A DNA stretch of 64,000 nt from Fragum whitleyi. Lineage: Eukaryota > Mollusca > Bivalvia > Cardiida > Cardiidae. Location: the NCBI GenBank assembly GCA_948146395.1, contig OX411543.1, positions 23,379,026 to 23,443,025 on the forward strand, written 5' to 3'. Position numbers and translations under genes: made by a program. Under the pieces are notes generated by a model. It ran no database searches. It had not been told where the DNA came from and saw only the letters and a program-made list of their open reading frames with translations. Shown here in pieces: positions 49,001 to 61,000 of the stretch. The first letter of the stretch is position 1; every line of letters begins with the position of its first letter.

Positions 49001-52000
49001 TACTCATCTAGCGCTTGCGGGTCATCAGCTTTGATGACTGGCCAATTCAGAGCTCTCTCGACGTATGTTCGCGCAATTACATTCTGATCACCGTAGCGAT
49101 AAGCAAATTCTTCAATAGCCGCTTTAAAACCTTTTTCCGCACTAAGATTTGAATATCCTACGACTAATTTGTGGGCTTCGCCGCTAGTAAATTGTAGCAA
49201 GAAATTTAACTTTTCTTCGAAGGAATCAGTGTTTGAACACACACTTTGGTTAAATTGCCTAGTGAACCTTTTGTAATCTAAAACGTTTCCGTCAAATTTT
49301 AAAATTTCAGCCTTCGGTTTATTGAGCTCGCGTGTCACTAATAAATTGACATTGGTTTCGCGTGAATAATTCAAAGCGTGATTATTACTGTCATTGACTA
49401 TCTGTTTCGGCATAGATGTACTCTGTGATTTCAAATCTGTACTCTTTTCCAATGCTCGAAGTTCTTCTTCAGCTTCGATGAAACTCCTCTCTAAATAGTC
49501 TAGCGCCTTTTCTCTCGCGCTGCTCACCTCCAGCTCGGTTTTAAGATTCAATTCTTTTTCTTTGAACCTTACTCTTAGCTTCTCTTCTTCCAATTCCTGT
49601 CTCAATTTGACGGATGATGCCCTAGCCTTCAACTCAGCCTGACGCTGAGCCTCCTTGACGCGTTCGATAGACACCTGTGATGCAACGCTTTGTTGGCTTG
49701 TTGCGTAATTACTGCTAGGTCTTCTGGTGTTCCTGGTTACCCAACTTTCACATAATGACTTCACCTCTGAAAATTTTCTAGTCTCTTTTTCAAACTGCTT
49801 GCTCAATTCTTGTTGATCATCACTGTTGCTCAACATTATGCAAGCATCATTTAAATCGAGAAGATCTTCATAGTATGACAACCACCTTGAGTAAGTGTCC
49901 TGAATTATAGTATGATCTTTATCCTCATCGATTAGTCCGTGAATGTCACTGGATAAAGTGTTGAGTTTTCTGACAGTCTTATCTCGATCCTTTAATTTAA
50001 GGTCCAGTTGATATGATCGACCCTTCTCAGTGAGAGCTCTGGATCTCTGATGAGAGTCTTCGGATTCTGTCCCATGAAGTTCCATAATGAACATGTAATG
50101 CGAAAGATGAATGAGGCATATGATTTGTACTAGTCCTTTAATTCCCCACATCGTGTGTAGCGATTATCTACAAATAGATACACAAATAAAACAATAAGAA
50201 TCTCTTGTAACCAAATCTACCCACTCTTCAACTTTGACTAAGACGACAAACCGAAATGACCCAAAATATTATCGAAGAGATAGAGCTAGTGATGTCACAA
50301 GTCAAACTGTATTTGCATGCAGCCCGACCTGTGTCAACACTAACTTCAAATGTTACCAAAATCTTCACCAGCGATGACTGACCAAAACTACTCAATGACT
50401 ATTACCTCAAAATATAGTTTGTGAAGAATTTTCTGATAAAAGGTTTCTAAGACAAACATTTCTAGAAAATGGGTTAAATTGGAAATAAAATAATCTCTTA
50501 AGGCAATAATGGTTGTCATAATCATTAGGGTAACCTACTTTGGAAATTGAATGAGCACAGTGATTGCCAGGATCAGGCGGCGCAGAATGTGCAGCCCGAT
50601 CCGGGAAGACACTGTACAGTGGCAATAAAATGCAGAGTATCAATACAACCCGACCACATTCTTATAAACCAAATATGCATATTGTTTTAATTCTAGAACA
50701 CTAGAACGGACGTGAATCTACAACGAGTCTACGACTACAATGCAGAAACCTAAACAAATATTTGCAACCTTTTGTTACACAACCCCGAAAACATTGCTGA
50801 CAATATAATTTGCATTAAAATTCCCAAATTGTCCAAATATGTCAATGATTCCAGGCAATAACAGTGTCACATGTCAACTCAATGTAGACACAATATGAAG
50901 ATATCAACCCTAAAACCTTCTGCAACAGAAAATGGCTGACCAAACAGCATGGATCAAGATCGGACCGCACAAAATGCAAGCCGATCTCTCACCAAGCTGT
51001 TTCGTAACACAAACTCAGTGAAAAATGAATGCATACACTAGACTGTACACAAACCCAAGAATCTCTTAGTATCTCAATATGCAAAACACCTTATTGGCCA
51101 GATAAAGTGCGTTGTAAAATGAGCAAATATGCCGACGCCATTTTTAACAGTGCAACCCTTGCTGCAGTCAATGCAATAAATTGCAGGAACGATAAATGCA
51201 ACATGGAAATTATATATGGATGCGTGTAGACTAATCATTGGTGCATCATATTATTGCTTGATACATACGGAACTTGTATCTGGATCTCCTCAAACCAAAC
51301 ATTTTTCAATACATGTTGAATTTCTTCTTCTAACGACCATGCTTTTTTCTCAGTTAGTCACGTGACCGGAAAAACCTTTTCGCACAAATATTTTCGATAC
51401 CATACGATTCGCACAAATCCTTTTCTCTACTAATCAGAAATAGTAAGCGCTTTTGCCGCTTACATACCAGCCCTCTAATTGCAAAGTAATAGACTTTAAT
51501 CCGATACTTTGCAATTACAAGCCTGAAAAACATAATACTTGGTTCAAATTTCAAATACAATTATTTACAGTCTTATCAAGACAAATTGTTTAAATTACCA
51601 ATGACAAATGCTAAATGAACAGTTGACAAATTATCAAATGACAACTTCAGCTCATGAATATTCTTGTGTACAAGACAAAAATAAATGCTTATTCTAGTTC
51701 AAGCATAACCACCAATTTATCGATTGGCCTAACTAAAACATTTGTGGCTGTTCTAACTTTGACCTGACGCACAAGACCAGCACGGTCTGGCAATGTTTCA
51801 ACAACCACTGCAAGTGGCCAAGAATTCCGTGGTGCATTTGAGTCCACAATAACGACAATATCTCCGACTTTGATATTTCTCCTCTGAAAGTGCCATTTTT
51901 GACGCTTTTGTAGAAGGGGTAGGTACTCTCGTACCCACCTCTTCCAAAAGAGGTTAGACATGAACTGAATTTGTCGCCATCTTCGTTTACAATAATTGTC

Positions 52001-55000
52001 ATCTTGATCAAAAATACCCGGAGGTAAATTTGTCTCACTTTTTAACAACAGCAAGTGATTAGGTGTGAGTATGTTTAGATCATTCGGTTGATCTGATGCG
52101 CGTGTAAGCGGACGGCTATTCAATATAGCTTCAATTTCGCAGAGAAGCGTCGAAAGTCCTTCATCGTCAAGCACTTGCTGCTTTAGAGTATAGTTCATTG
52201 CACTCCGTACTGATTTAATGAGTCTCTCCCATACACCTCCAAAATGGGAACCCATCGGTGGGTTAAAGGTCCATTCAACATTTTGTTGTATCATAGCACT
52301 ATTTATTGCCGTAGAGTTCCATTCGTTAATGGCAGTTTTCAACTCGCGTTCCGCGCCAACGAAGTTTATTCCATTATCAGATATCATTTTCTTGACCTGA
52401 CCGCGGCGCGCAATAAACCGTCTCAAGGCATTGATATAAGAACTTGTGTCTAATGAATATGCTAATTCTAAATGAACAGCCCTACTAGCCAAGCAAGTGA
52501 AAATAACACCCCAGCGTTTAACTCTACTTCTTTTCATTTTGACTTCAAAAGGTCCAAAATAGTCAACTCCTACCCGCGTAAAGGGTGGTTCGTCCGCAAT
52601 CACTCGGTCTCGCGGTAATGTAGACATTTTCTGTTGGCCAACATGTGCCCTTTGTCGTTTGCAATCAACACACTTTGATATGACTTCCTTAATAGCCGAA
52701 GGAGCTCTGATTAGCCAGTATCTTTGCCTTAAATTAGCCAACATGTGATTTCTCCCAGAATGCATAAGCTTACTGTGAATATCTCTTAAAATCAAAGTCG
52801 ATACATGATGATCTTTTGGTAGGATCACTGGGTGCTTATTTGTACAGGAGATATTTGCGTTGTGCAGTCTACCACCCACACATAATAACTTGTCTTGTAT
52901 TATTGGGTCTAAGCTTTTCAAGTTACTTCTCTTCTTTACCTTAGAATCTGACCCTTGTAGGTCGTATATTTCATCTGCAAAACACTCTAACTGAACAAAC
53001 CTCAATATCTCTGATTCTGCTTCTTGCAAGTTTGATAAGGTTAACTTCCTAGGCAGAGTACCTTTCAGTGATTGACCATACTTCAGCCTAACACGTTCTT
53101 GTAGAATGGACCTAATTTTCAAAATCCAGGCTACACTTCTTTTAAGACCATACCATGAAGAATGGTAGTTGATAAGCCTATTCATAGGTTCATCATTGAC
53201 CTTTAACATAGAAAGTCCTACGGGGATGGCTTTCACCTCCGGATCATCATCATTTAGCTCTAGCTTACCTTCGGGTTTACAAGACCATTGCTCATTATCT
53301 GACCAAAGAAAATCTGGAGCTTTTATCCAATGATTTAACCAATCTTTCTCAATGACTCCCATGCCTCTGGAAGCTAAATCTGCAGGATTTTGTTTTGTGT
53401 TAATATAACACCACTGATCAGGCTCTGACCCTTCGTGTATGACTGTAAGTCTATTTGCAACAAATGTATGAAAACGACTTGATGTATTTCTTATATACCT
53501 AAGTACAGACATGCTGTCTGTCCAAAAGTAACTACTATCTACCATTATTTCCAACTCACGTTTCAGCATTTTGTCCGTTCGTACAGCCACTGTGGCTGCT
53601 GTCAGTTCCAATCTGGGAACGGTAACCTTTTTAAGGGGTGCAACTCGAGATTTTCCCATTACAAAGGAACAATGTATTCTATCATTTGTATCAACTAACC
53701 TTAAGTAGGTAACAGTCCCATAGCCTTTTTCACTAGCATCAGCAAAATGGTGCAACTGTACTGTTCGTGGTTGGCCAAAAGTTTGTGGCTTATAGCACAT
53801 CTCAACACAGTAGTTTGACACATCCTGAATGTCGTTTAACCAACGACGCCACATCCTGGCATACTTCTCAGGAATTTGATCGTCCCAAGACAACTGTGCT
53901 TGACACAACTCTTGAAGTATTGTTTTGGGTCTGAGAACAAGTGGTGACAAAAATCCCAAAGGATCATATATTGAACTTACACATGATAAGATGCCTCTTC
54001 TTGTGAAAGGTTGATCTTTCAAGTCTATAGTGAAGTTAAAGGTGTCTGTCTGCATACACCAACTTACCCCTAGAGTTCTCTCTATAGGCAGACGCTCATA
54101 ATCTAGGTCCAAATCCTTTATACCACTTGCCCTATCCTCTACTGGAATACTGTTCACCACCTCTCTACTATTGGAAATCCATTTGGATATGTTAAACCCA
54201 CCTTCCTCAAGAATTGCTTTAACATCTTTTACCAATGATGTGGCTCTACTTACCGTGGATGTTGATTTAAGGCAATCGTCCACATAGAAATTCTTCAGCA
54301 CAGTGTCGATTGCTTCTTGCTCAAATTTGCCCTGTACATCGGTAGCTGCCTTTCGAAGGGCATAATTTGCGCAGCTCGGTGAGGATGTGGATCCAAATAA
54401 ATGGACATTCATCTTATACTCGGTTGGGTTCTTACTTGTATCCCCTAAATCCCACCATAAAAACCTTTGATAGTTTCTGTCCCTCTCTGTTACTTGTACT
54501 TGGTAAAACATACTCTCTATGTCACCGGTTACAGCTATCTTTTCTTGTCTAAATCTCAAAAGGGTACCAACAAGGTTGTTAGTAAGGTTAGGACCTTGTA
54601 AAAGCATATCATTCAGTGAAACTCCCTGAAATTTTGCTGCACAATCAAAAACCACTCTGATTTTATCCTTCTTGGGGTGGTAAACACCATGATGGGGTAA
54701 ATACCATACCTGTCCTATATTGGGTATATCATCTCTCGACACTTTCCGGGCATAACCCTTCTTAAAGATATTATTCATGAATTCAGTGTACTTCCTGTGA
54801 AAATTTACGTCTTTCTCGAAACGCTTCCTGAGCATAATAAGCCTTTGTTCTGCTTGTTTCCTATTATTCGGCATAATAATTGGTCTATTTACAAATGGTA
54901 AATCAATTGAGTAATGACCTTCAATCCTCTTAACTGAATTGGCGACTACCTGAAGAAACTGTTTGTCTTCCCGTGAATTCTCAGGAACGTCATCGATGAC

Positions 55001-58000
55001 TCTCTCGCAAAAGTCATAGTTAAATTGGTTAACAATCTGATCCTGTAAAGTGGGCTCCACTTTGATAAAATTTGAAACCACCTTACCATTATATGGTGAC
55101 GTGTCTAATGGGCCATTGATCACCCAGCCAAATTTTGTTTTCACCGCAAAGGGTCCGCCATTCTGACTTGGGATAACCTCCCACGGCTCCATAGCCTTGG
55201 GCACATTGACTCCTATCAATAAATCTACAGGGCTTTCGATACGCTGCAGTGACACATCCTTCAGATATGACCAATTCTTCAAATCATCTGATGAAATCAC
55301 ATCCTTTTTACATACAGGTAACTTACCTTGAGCGTACACTACTGGCAAGTCAAGTGAACTATTTCCGTCCAGTGAACTAATTTCTAAACCACTTACCTTG
55401 TAGGTAGTGTATACACTTTCCTTGTTCATAGTGGAAAGACTAATTTTGGCCTTCTTACCTTCCAAATTAAGTGCCTTGACCAATCTTTCTGAGCAAAAAG
55501 AGGCCGTACTTCCCGAGTCTAAGAAGGCATATGTCTCTAAATACTTATCACTCGATTTAAACTTAACCCTAACAGGAACTATTGGCAATGCCTGGGTAAC
55601 TTTCTCTCCAGCCCCCATATGAGTAGCAGAGGATGTGGCTTTAGGTGTAAATTCAGGAGTATCCACATTTAAGGATCGGTTTATGTGAAGTATAGAAGTG
55701 TGTAAACCGTCACAATACTTACACTTGTTCTTATTTCTACAATCATTCTTAAAGTGACCAGACTTAAGACACCCAAAACACAATCCCTTTGACCTCAGAA
55801 ACGCAAACCTGTCCTTAATATCTTTCTCCCGTATTTTATTACACTCGTGTAGAGCATGATTATGCAGGTTGCAAAATATACAAGGTTTTTGCTGTGCATC
55901 ACTTACCTTGCTGCTAGAACCATTTTCTGACAGATTAGTGACAAAACTTTTGCTACCTGTATTGCCCTTTGCATTTGACTTTGATTTTGCCAAGGAGTTG
56001 TTTGTATTGGATAGTACCAATCTCCCATACACTGGGTCTCTGGCTTTAAGAGCTTCCTTACGTATGAAAGAGACAAGGGTTTCAAACTTTATCATGCCAT
56101 TCTTTGACCTTACATCATATACAATATTTCTCCATTTATCATGCATGAAGTAGGGCAGTTTTTTGACAATTAGTTTTAAATTATCCGGGTACTCGATAAT
56201 AGCCGAAGCGTTTGTGTCGCCAACCGCGAATAAGCATTCACGTAAGAATATTGCATACTCATCTAGCGCTTGCGGGTCATCAGCTTTGATGACTGGCCAA
56301 TTCAGAGCTCTCTCGACGTATGTTCGCGCAATTACATTCTGATCACCGTAGCGATAAGCAAATTCTTCAATAGCCGCTTTAAAACCTTTTTCCGCACTAA
56401 GATTTGAATATCCTACGACTAATTTGTGGGCTTCGCCGCTAGTAAATTGTAGCAAGAAATTTAACTTTTCTTCGAAGGAATCAGTGTTTGAACACACACT
56501 TTGGTTAAATTGCCTAGTGAACCTTTTGTAATCTAAAACGTTTCCGTCAAATTTTAAAATTTCAGCCTTCGGTTTATTGAGCTCGCGTGTCACTAATAAA
56601 TTGACATTGGTTTCGCGTGAATAATTCAAAGCGTGATTATTACTGTCATTAACTATCTGTTTCGGCATAGATGTACTCTGTGATTTCAAATCTGTACTCT
56701 TTTCCAATGCTCGAAGTTCTTCTTCAGCTTCGATGAAACTCCTCTCTAAATAGTCTAGCGCCTTTTCTCTCGCGCTGCTCACCTCCAGCTCGGTTTTAAG
56801 ATTCAATTCTTTTTCTTTGAACCTTACTCTTAGCTTCTCTTCTTCCAATTCCTGTCTCAATTTGACGGATGATGCCCTAGCCTTCAACTCAGCCTGACGC
56901 TGAGCCTCCTTGACGCGTTCGATAGACACCTGTGATGCAACGCTTTGTTGGCTTGTTGCGTAATTACTGCTAGGTTTTCTGGTGTTCCTGGTTACCCAAC
57001 TTTCACATAATGACTTCACCTCTGAAAATTTTCTAGTCTCTTTTTCAAACTGCTTGCTCAATTCTTGTTGATCATCACTGTTGCTCAACATTATGCAAGC
57101 ATCATTTAAATCGAGAAGATCTTCATAGTATGACAACCACCTTGAGTAAGTGTCCTGAATTATAGTATGATCTTTATCCTCATCGATTAGTCTGTGAATG
57201 TCACTGGATAAAGTGTTGAGTTTTCTGACAGTCTTATCTCGATCCTTTAATTTAAGGTCCAGTTGATATGATCGACCCTTCTCAGTGAGAGCTCTGGATC
57301 TCTGATGAGAGTCTTCGGATTCTGTCCCATGAAGTTCCATAATGAACATGTAATGCGAAAGATGAATGAGGCATATGATTTGTACTAGTCCTTTAATTCC
57401 CCACATCGTGTGTAGCGATTATCTACAAATAGATACACAAATAAAACAATAAGAATCTCTTGTAACCAAATCTACCCACTCTTCAACTTTGACTAAGACG
57501 ACAAACCGAAATGACCCAAAATATTATCGAAGAGATAGAGCTAGTGATGTCACAAGTCAAACTGTATTTGCATGCAGCCCGACCTGTGTCAACACTAACT
57601 TCAAATGTTACCAAAATCTTCACCAGCGATGACTGACCAAAAATACTCAATGACTATTACCTCAAAATATAGTTTGTGAAGAATTGTCTGATAAAAGGTT
57701 TCTAAGACAAACATTTCTAGAAAATGGGTTAAATTGGAAATAAAATAATCTCTTAAGGCAATAATGGTTGTCATAATCATTAGGGTAACCTACTTTGGAA
57801 AATGAATGAGCACAGTGATTGCCAGGATCAGGCGGCGCAGAATGTGCAGCCCGATCCGGGAAGACACTGTACAGTGGCAATAAAATGCAGAGTATCAATA
57901 CAACCCGACCACATTCTTATAAACCAAATATGCATATTGTTTTAATTCTAGAACACTAGAACGGACGTGAATCTACAACGAGTCTACGACTACAATGCAG

Positions 58001-61000
58001 AAACCTAAACAAATATTTGCAACCTTTTGTTACACAACCCCGAAAACATTGCTGACAATATAATTTGCATTAAAATTCCCAAATTGTCCAAATATGTCAA
58101 TGATTCCAGGCAATAACAGTGTCACATGTCAACTCAATGTAGACACAATATGAAGATATCAACCCTAAAACCTTCTGCAACAGAAAATGGCTGACCAAAC
58201 AGCATGGATCAAGATCGGACCGCACAAAATGCAAGCCGATCTCTCACCAAGCTGTTTCGTAACACAAACTCAGTGAAAAATGAATGCATACACTAGACTG
58301 TACACAAACCCAAGAATCTCTTAGTATCTCAATATGCAAAACACCTTATTGGCCAGATAAAGTGCGTTGTAAAATGAGCAAATATGCCGACGCCATTTTT
58401 AACAGTGCAACCCTTGCTGCAGTCAATGCAATAAATTGCAGGAACGATAAATGCAACATGGAAATTATATATGGATGCGTGTAGACTAATCATTGGTGCA
58501 TCATATTATTGCTTGATACATACGGAACTTGTATCTGGATCTCCTCAAACCAAACATTTTTCAATACATGTTGAATTTCTTCTTCTAACGACCATGCTTT
58601 TTTCTCAGTTAGTCACGTGACCGGAAAAACCTTTTCGCACAAATATTTTCGATACCATACGATTCGCACAAATCCTTTTCTCTACTAATCAGAAATAGTA
58701 AGCGCTTTTGCCGCTTACACTAGTAATAAACTTTTTGGGTTACTTAAATTTATTTGACTTTGATTTGTTTTTGGAGCTTTTTGAGATTTTTTAACGGTTT
58801 CAGTGAAAGGCTGGAAGGTCATGATTGCGTTAAACGCTAGGAGAGGAACTTAAACTTTTTTGAGTAGAACGGACGCCAATTTCACTACAATGTACAAGTA
58901 TGTAAATGAAGGAAATCACTGACGACACAATCAAACAATTACTGTATCATTCTTATGTGAAAAGAAAAACAGATCATTTGGTAATTATAAGCAGCCGAGT
59001 GTTCAAGATGAAAATGTTGATGAAAAAAATACTTGCAAATTGACTTGAAGAGTTTTTTTTTTTATTTTCAGAGTTGTGTGTTCAATCTTCTTGGCGGTTA
59101 TGACGATTGCTACTGTCTATGATATGTTCATTGTCAGAAATATGTTGTCTTGTCTGTGGACTTCTACAGAATATGAAGGGTCGGTAAGTGAACAATTTGG
59201 CCAGCTTTGGCACATACAATTCGTTGGCTCAGCGGGAAACAGTTATAACTCCCTATAAATGTATAGGGAGTTACAACTGTTTCGCGCTGAGCCAACGAAT
59301 TGTTTCAAAATGCACATTTTCTCAAACTTCTGATGTATTGTCTAATAATAATCGTAATGAAAACAATTGTCTTCGTATTATGGGTGTCTTTTGGGCCCAT
59401 TGCATTAGAAATAAATGGAGTATTCGTTTTGTTTTTCGAGTAAAAGTTTTTCGTGAACAACAAAAGCTATATTTGAACTCTTGGCTCCACCACTTGTGAA
59501 AATATAGCTTTTGATGTTCTCTCAATGAACAATCAATTGATCTTACACTGAAACAAACCATTGTTTTCTATTTAAACTACTTCATAGCCTTTTCAAGGAT
59601 TAAGTTAGTCACAGATTTGCTCTAAATAAAACAATTTAAGGAAACGATATATCATTTTTTATTGAGATAGCCATAAACTTTGCAATGTTTTTAACTACAT
59701 GTATATAAAAACCTATGTTAGCTAGACAAATTGGAGAGGGATATTTGCTGTATCGATATTGTTTTTAACGGAAATATGTAGGTGGATATTAAGATAGCTT
59801 CAATTTACTAATAATCAGTCAACATGTATATTTTTGTCCCAGGCGAGTGGTAAATACGGAAGTTTTAATGGAACAGCGGTCTCTGACCATACACCGTTAA
59901 TCAGCAGCCAGAACGGCGGGCCCGATCAAAACGGTCACGTGAAACATGACAAAGTAAACGTACATAAGGAGGACCAGATAGCATGTCATGAACCTGGTAG
60001 GTTGTAAATCCAGTTTATATGATCTACGTCGCCGGAGAGAAATAATCCCGTTGAATATTTTTGAAAATTTACGGGTGTTATTACACTAGTGAAATAACTG
60101 TGCAAATGAGCTAAAAACGAAGAACAACGTCGTTATCTTCCGATAGGTTACAATTTTTCAAATACTGACTTATCGCATTTGAGCATTCTGGGTAGTGTTA
60201 TCCGTGACAACTCGGCCGATGCCGTCGAACTACTTTCAAAATGACAGCGGCCATAAAATGCTTCGATTTAATCGGTTTTCCCCAAAATCTATATTAGGAA
60301 ACTGTGAACAGTATAAATAGATCTCAAGCAAACAACTATTTTTTATATAAAAATACACTTTTGCAATTTAAACCAATATTTTTGTGAATTAATTTAAAGC
60401 AAAATTAAGTTTGATTTCCACAAAAACGAAGTTTTAATTGAACTTCTTCATTTACTACTTTTTGGCGATAGAATACGGAGTTATGCGTACGAGGTAGTAA
60501 TATTTATCCCAATCTGGATAAGTGATACGGTCCCGAAGACAGGCCAATCTTCGGAGAATATGACAAGCACATCAACGAGAACAACGTTATATTTTTGTTT
60601 AGTAAATGACGTCATAAAGGATCTGCTGACGTCATTTTGCAAACGGCGTTTTAGCTTTCGCGGAATTACGTCATCGGTAAATATCGTAATTCTATCGTTT
60701 TATCACCTAAATTCGGGTCATATCATAAATAGAATATTAAATTTGTGCTCACTAAATACCGAATTTATTAGACTCGTCATCTATAAACAGATAAAAACTC
60801 GGCGAAGCCTCGTTTTTATCTGTTTATAGATGACTCGTTTAATAAATTCGGTATTCAATGACAACTCATTCAATACCTCTATTTAAATCTAGAGATTGCT
60901 TAATTTTAGTTTTGCCTATCAATAGAGGGCTTTTTGATTGACTTTAATATTGGGTTCATGCCTAAGGGAAACGCTCTTTATCATACTGCTTTTTGTTATG

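Larger units (their letters stand above)
28329..58719 (-). mobile_element. Tandem BEL/Pao retrotransposon array (5 LTRs, 4 internal regions)
   Basis: Exact period 7255 bp: five LTRs of 1371 bp at 28329, 35584, 42839, 50094 and 57349, separated by four 5884 bp internal regions. The total is 30,391 bp. LTRs start TG and end CA. The only target duplication is CTAGT at 28324-28328 and 58720-58724, outside the first and last LTR. All units are on the minus strand, opposite to the host gene, inside its intron 4. Each internal region has one long Gag-Pol frame and no envelope-like frame; only 224 bp lies between the pol stop and the 3' LTR. I found no indels between units, only scattered single-base differences. 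Unequal exchange between LTRs of a single insertion, or integration of a concatemer, would explain the shape. An assembly error is less likely because units carry private differences. Confidence 0.93.

Noticed and set aside
28329..58719. Array as a pure assembly duplication
   Set aside because: Units carry private substitutions, including two different stop codons, and the outer flanks share one target duplication. Raw reads would still be the final test.
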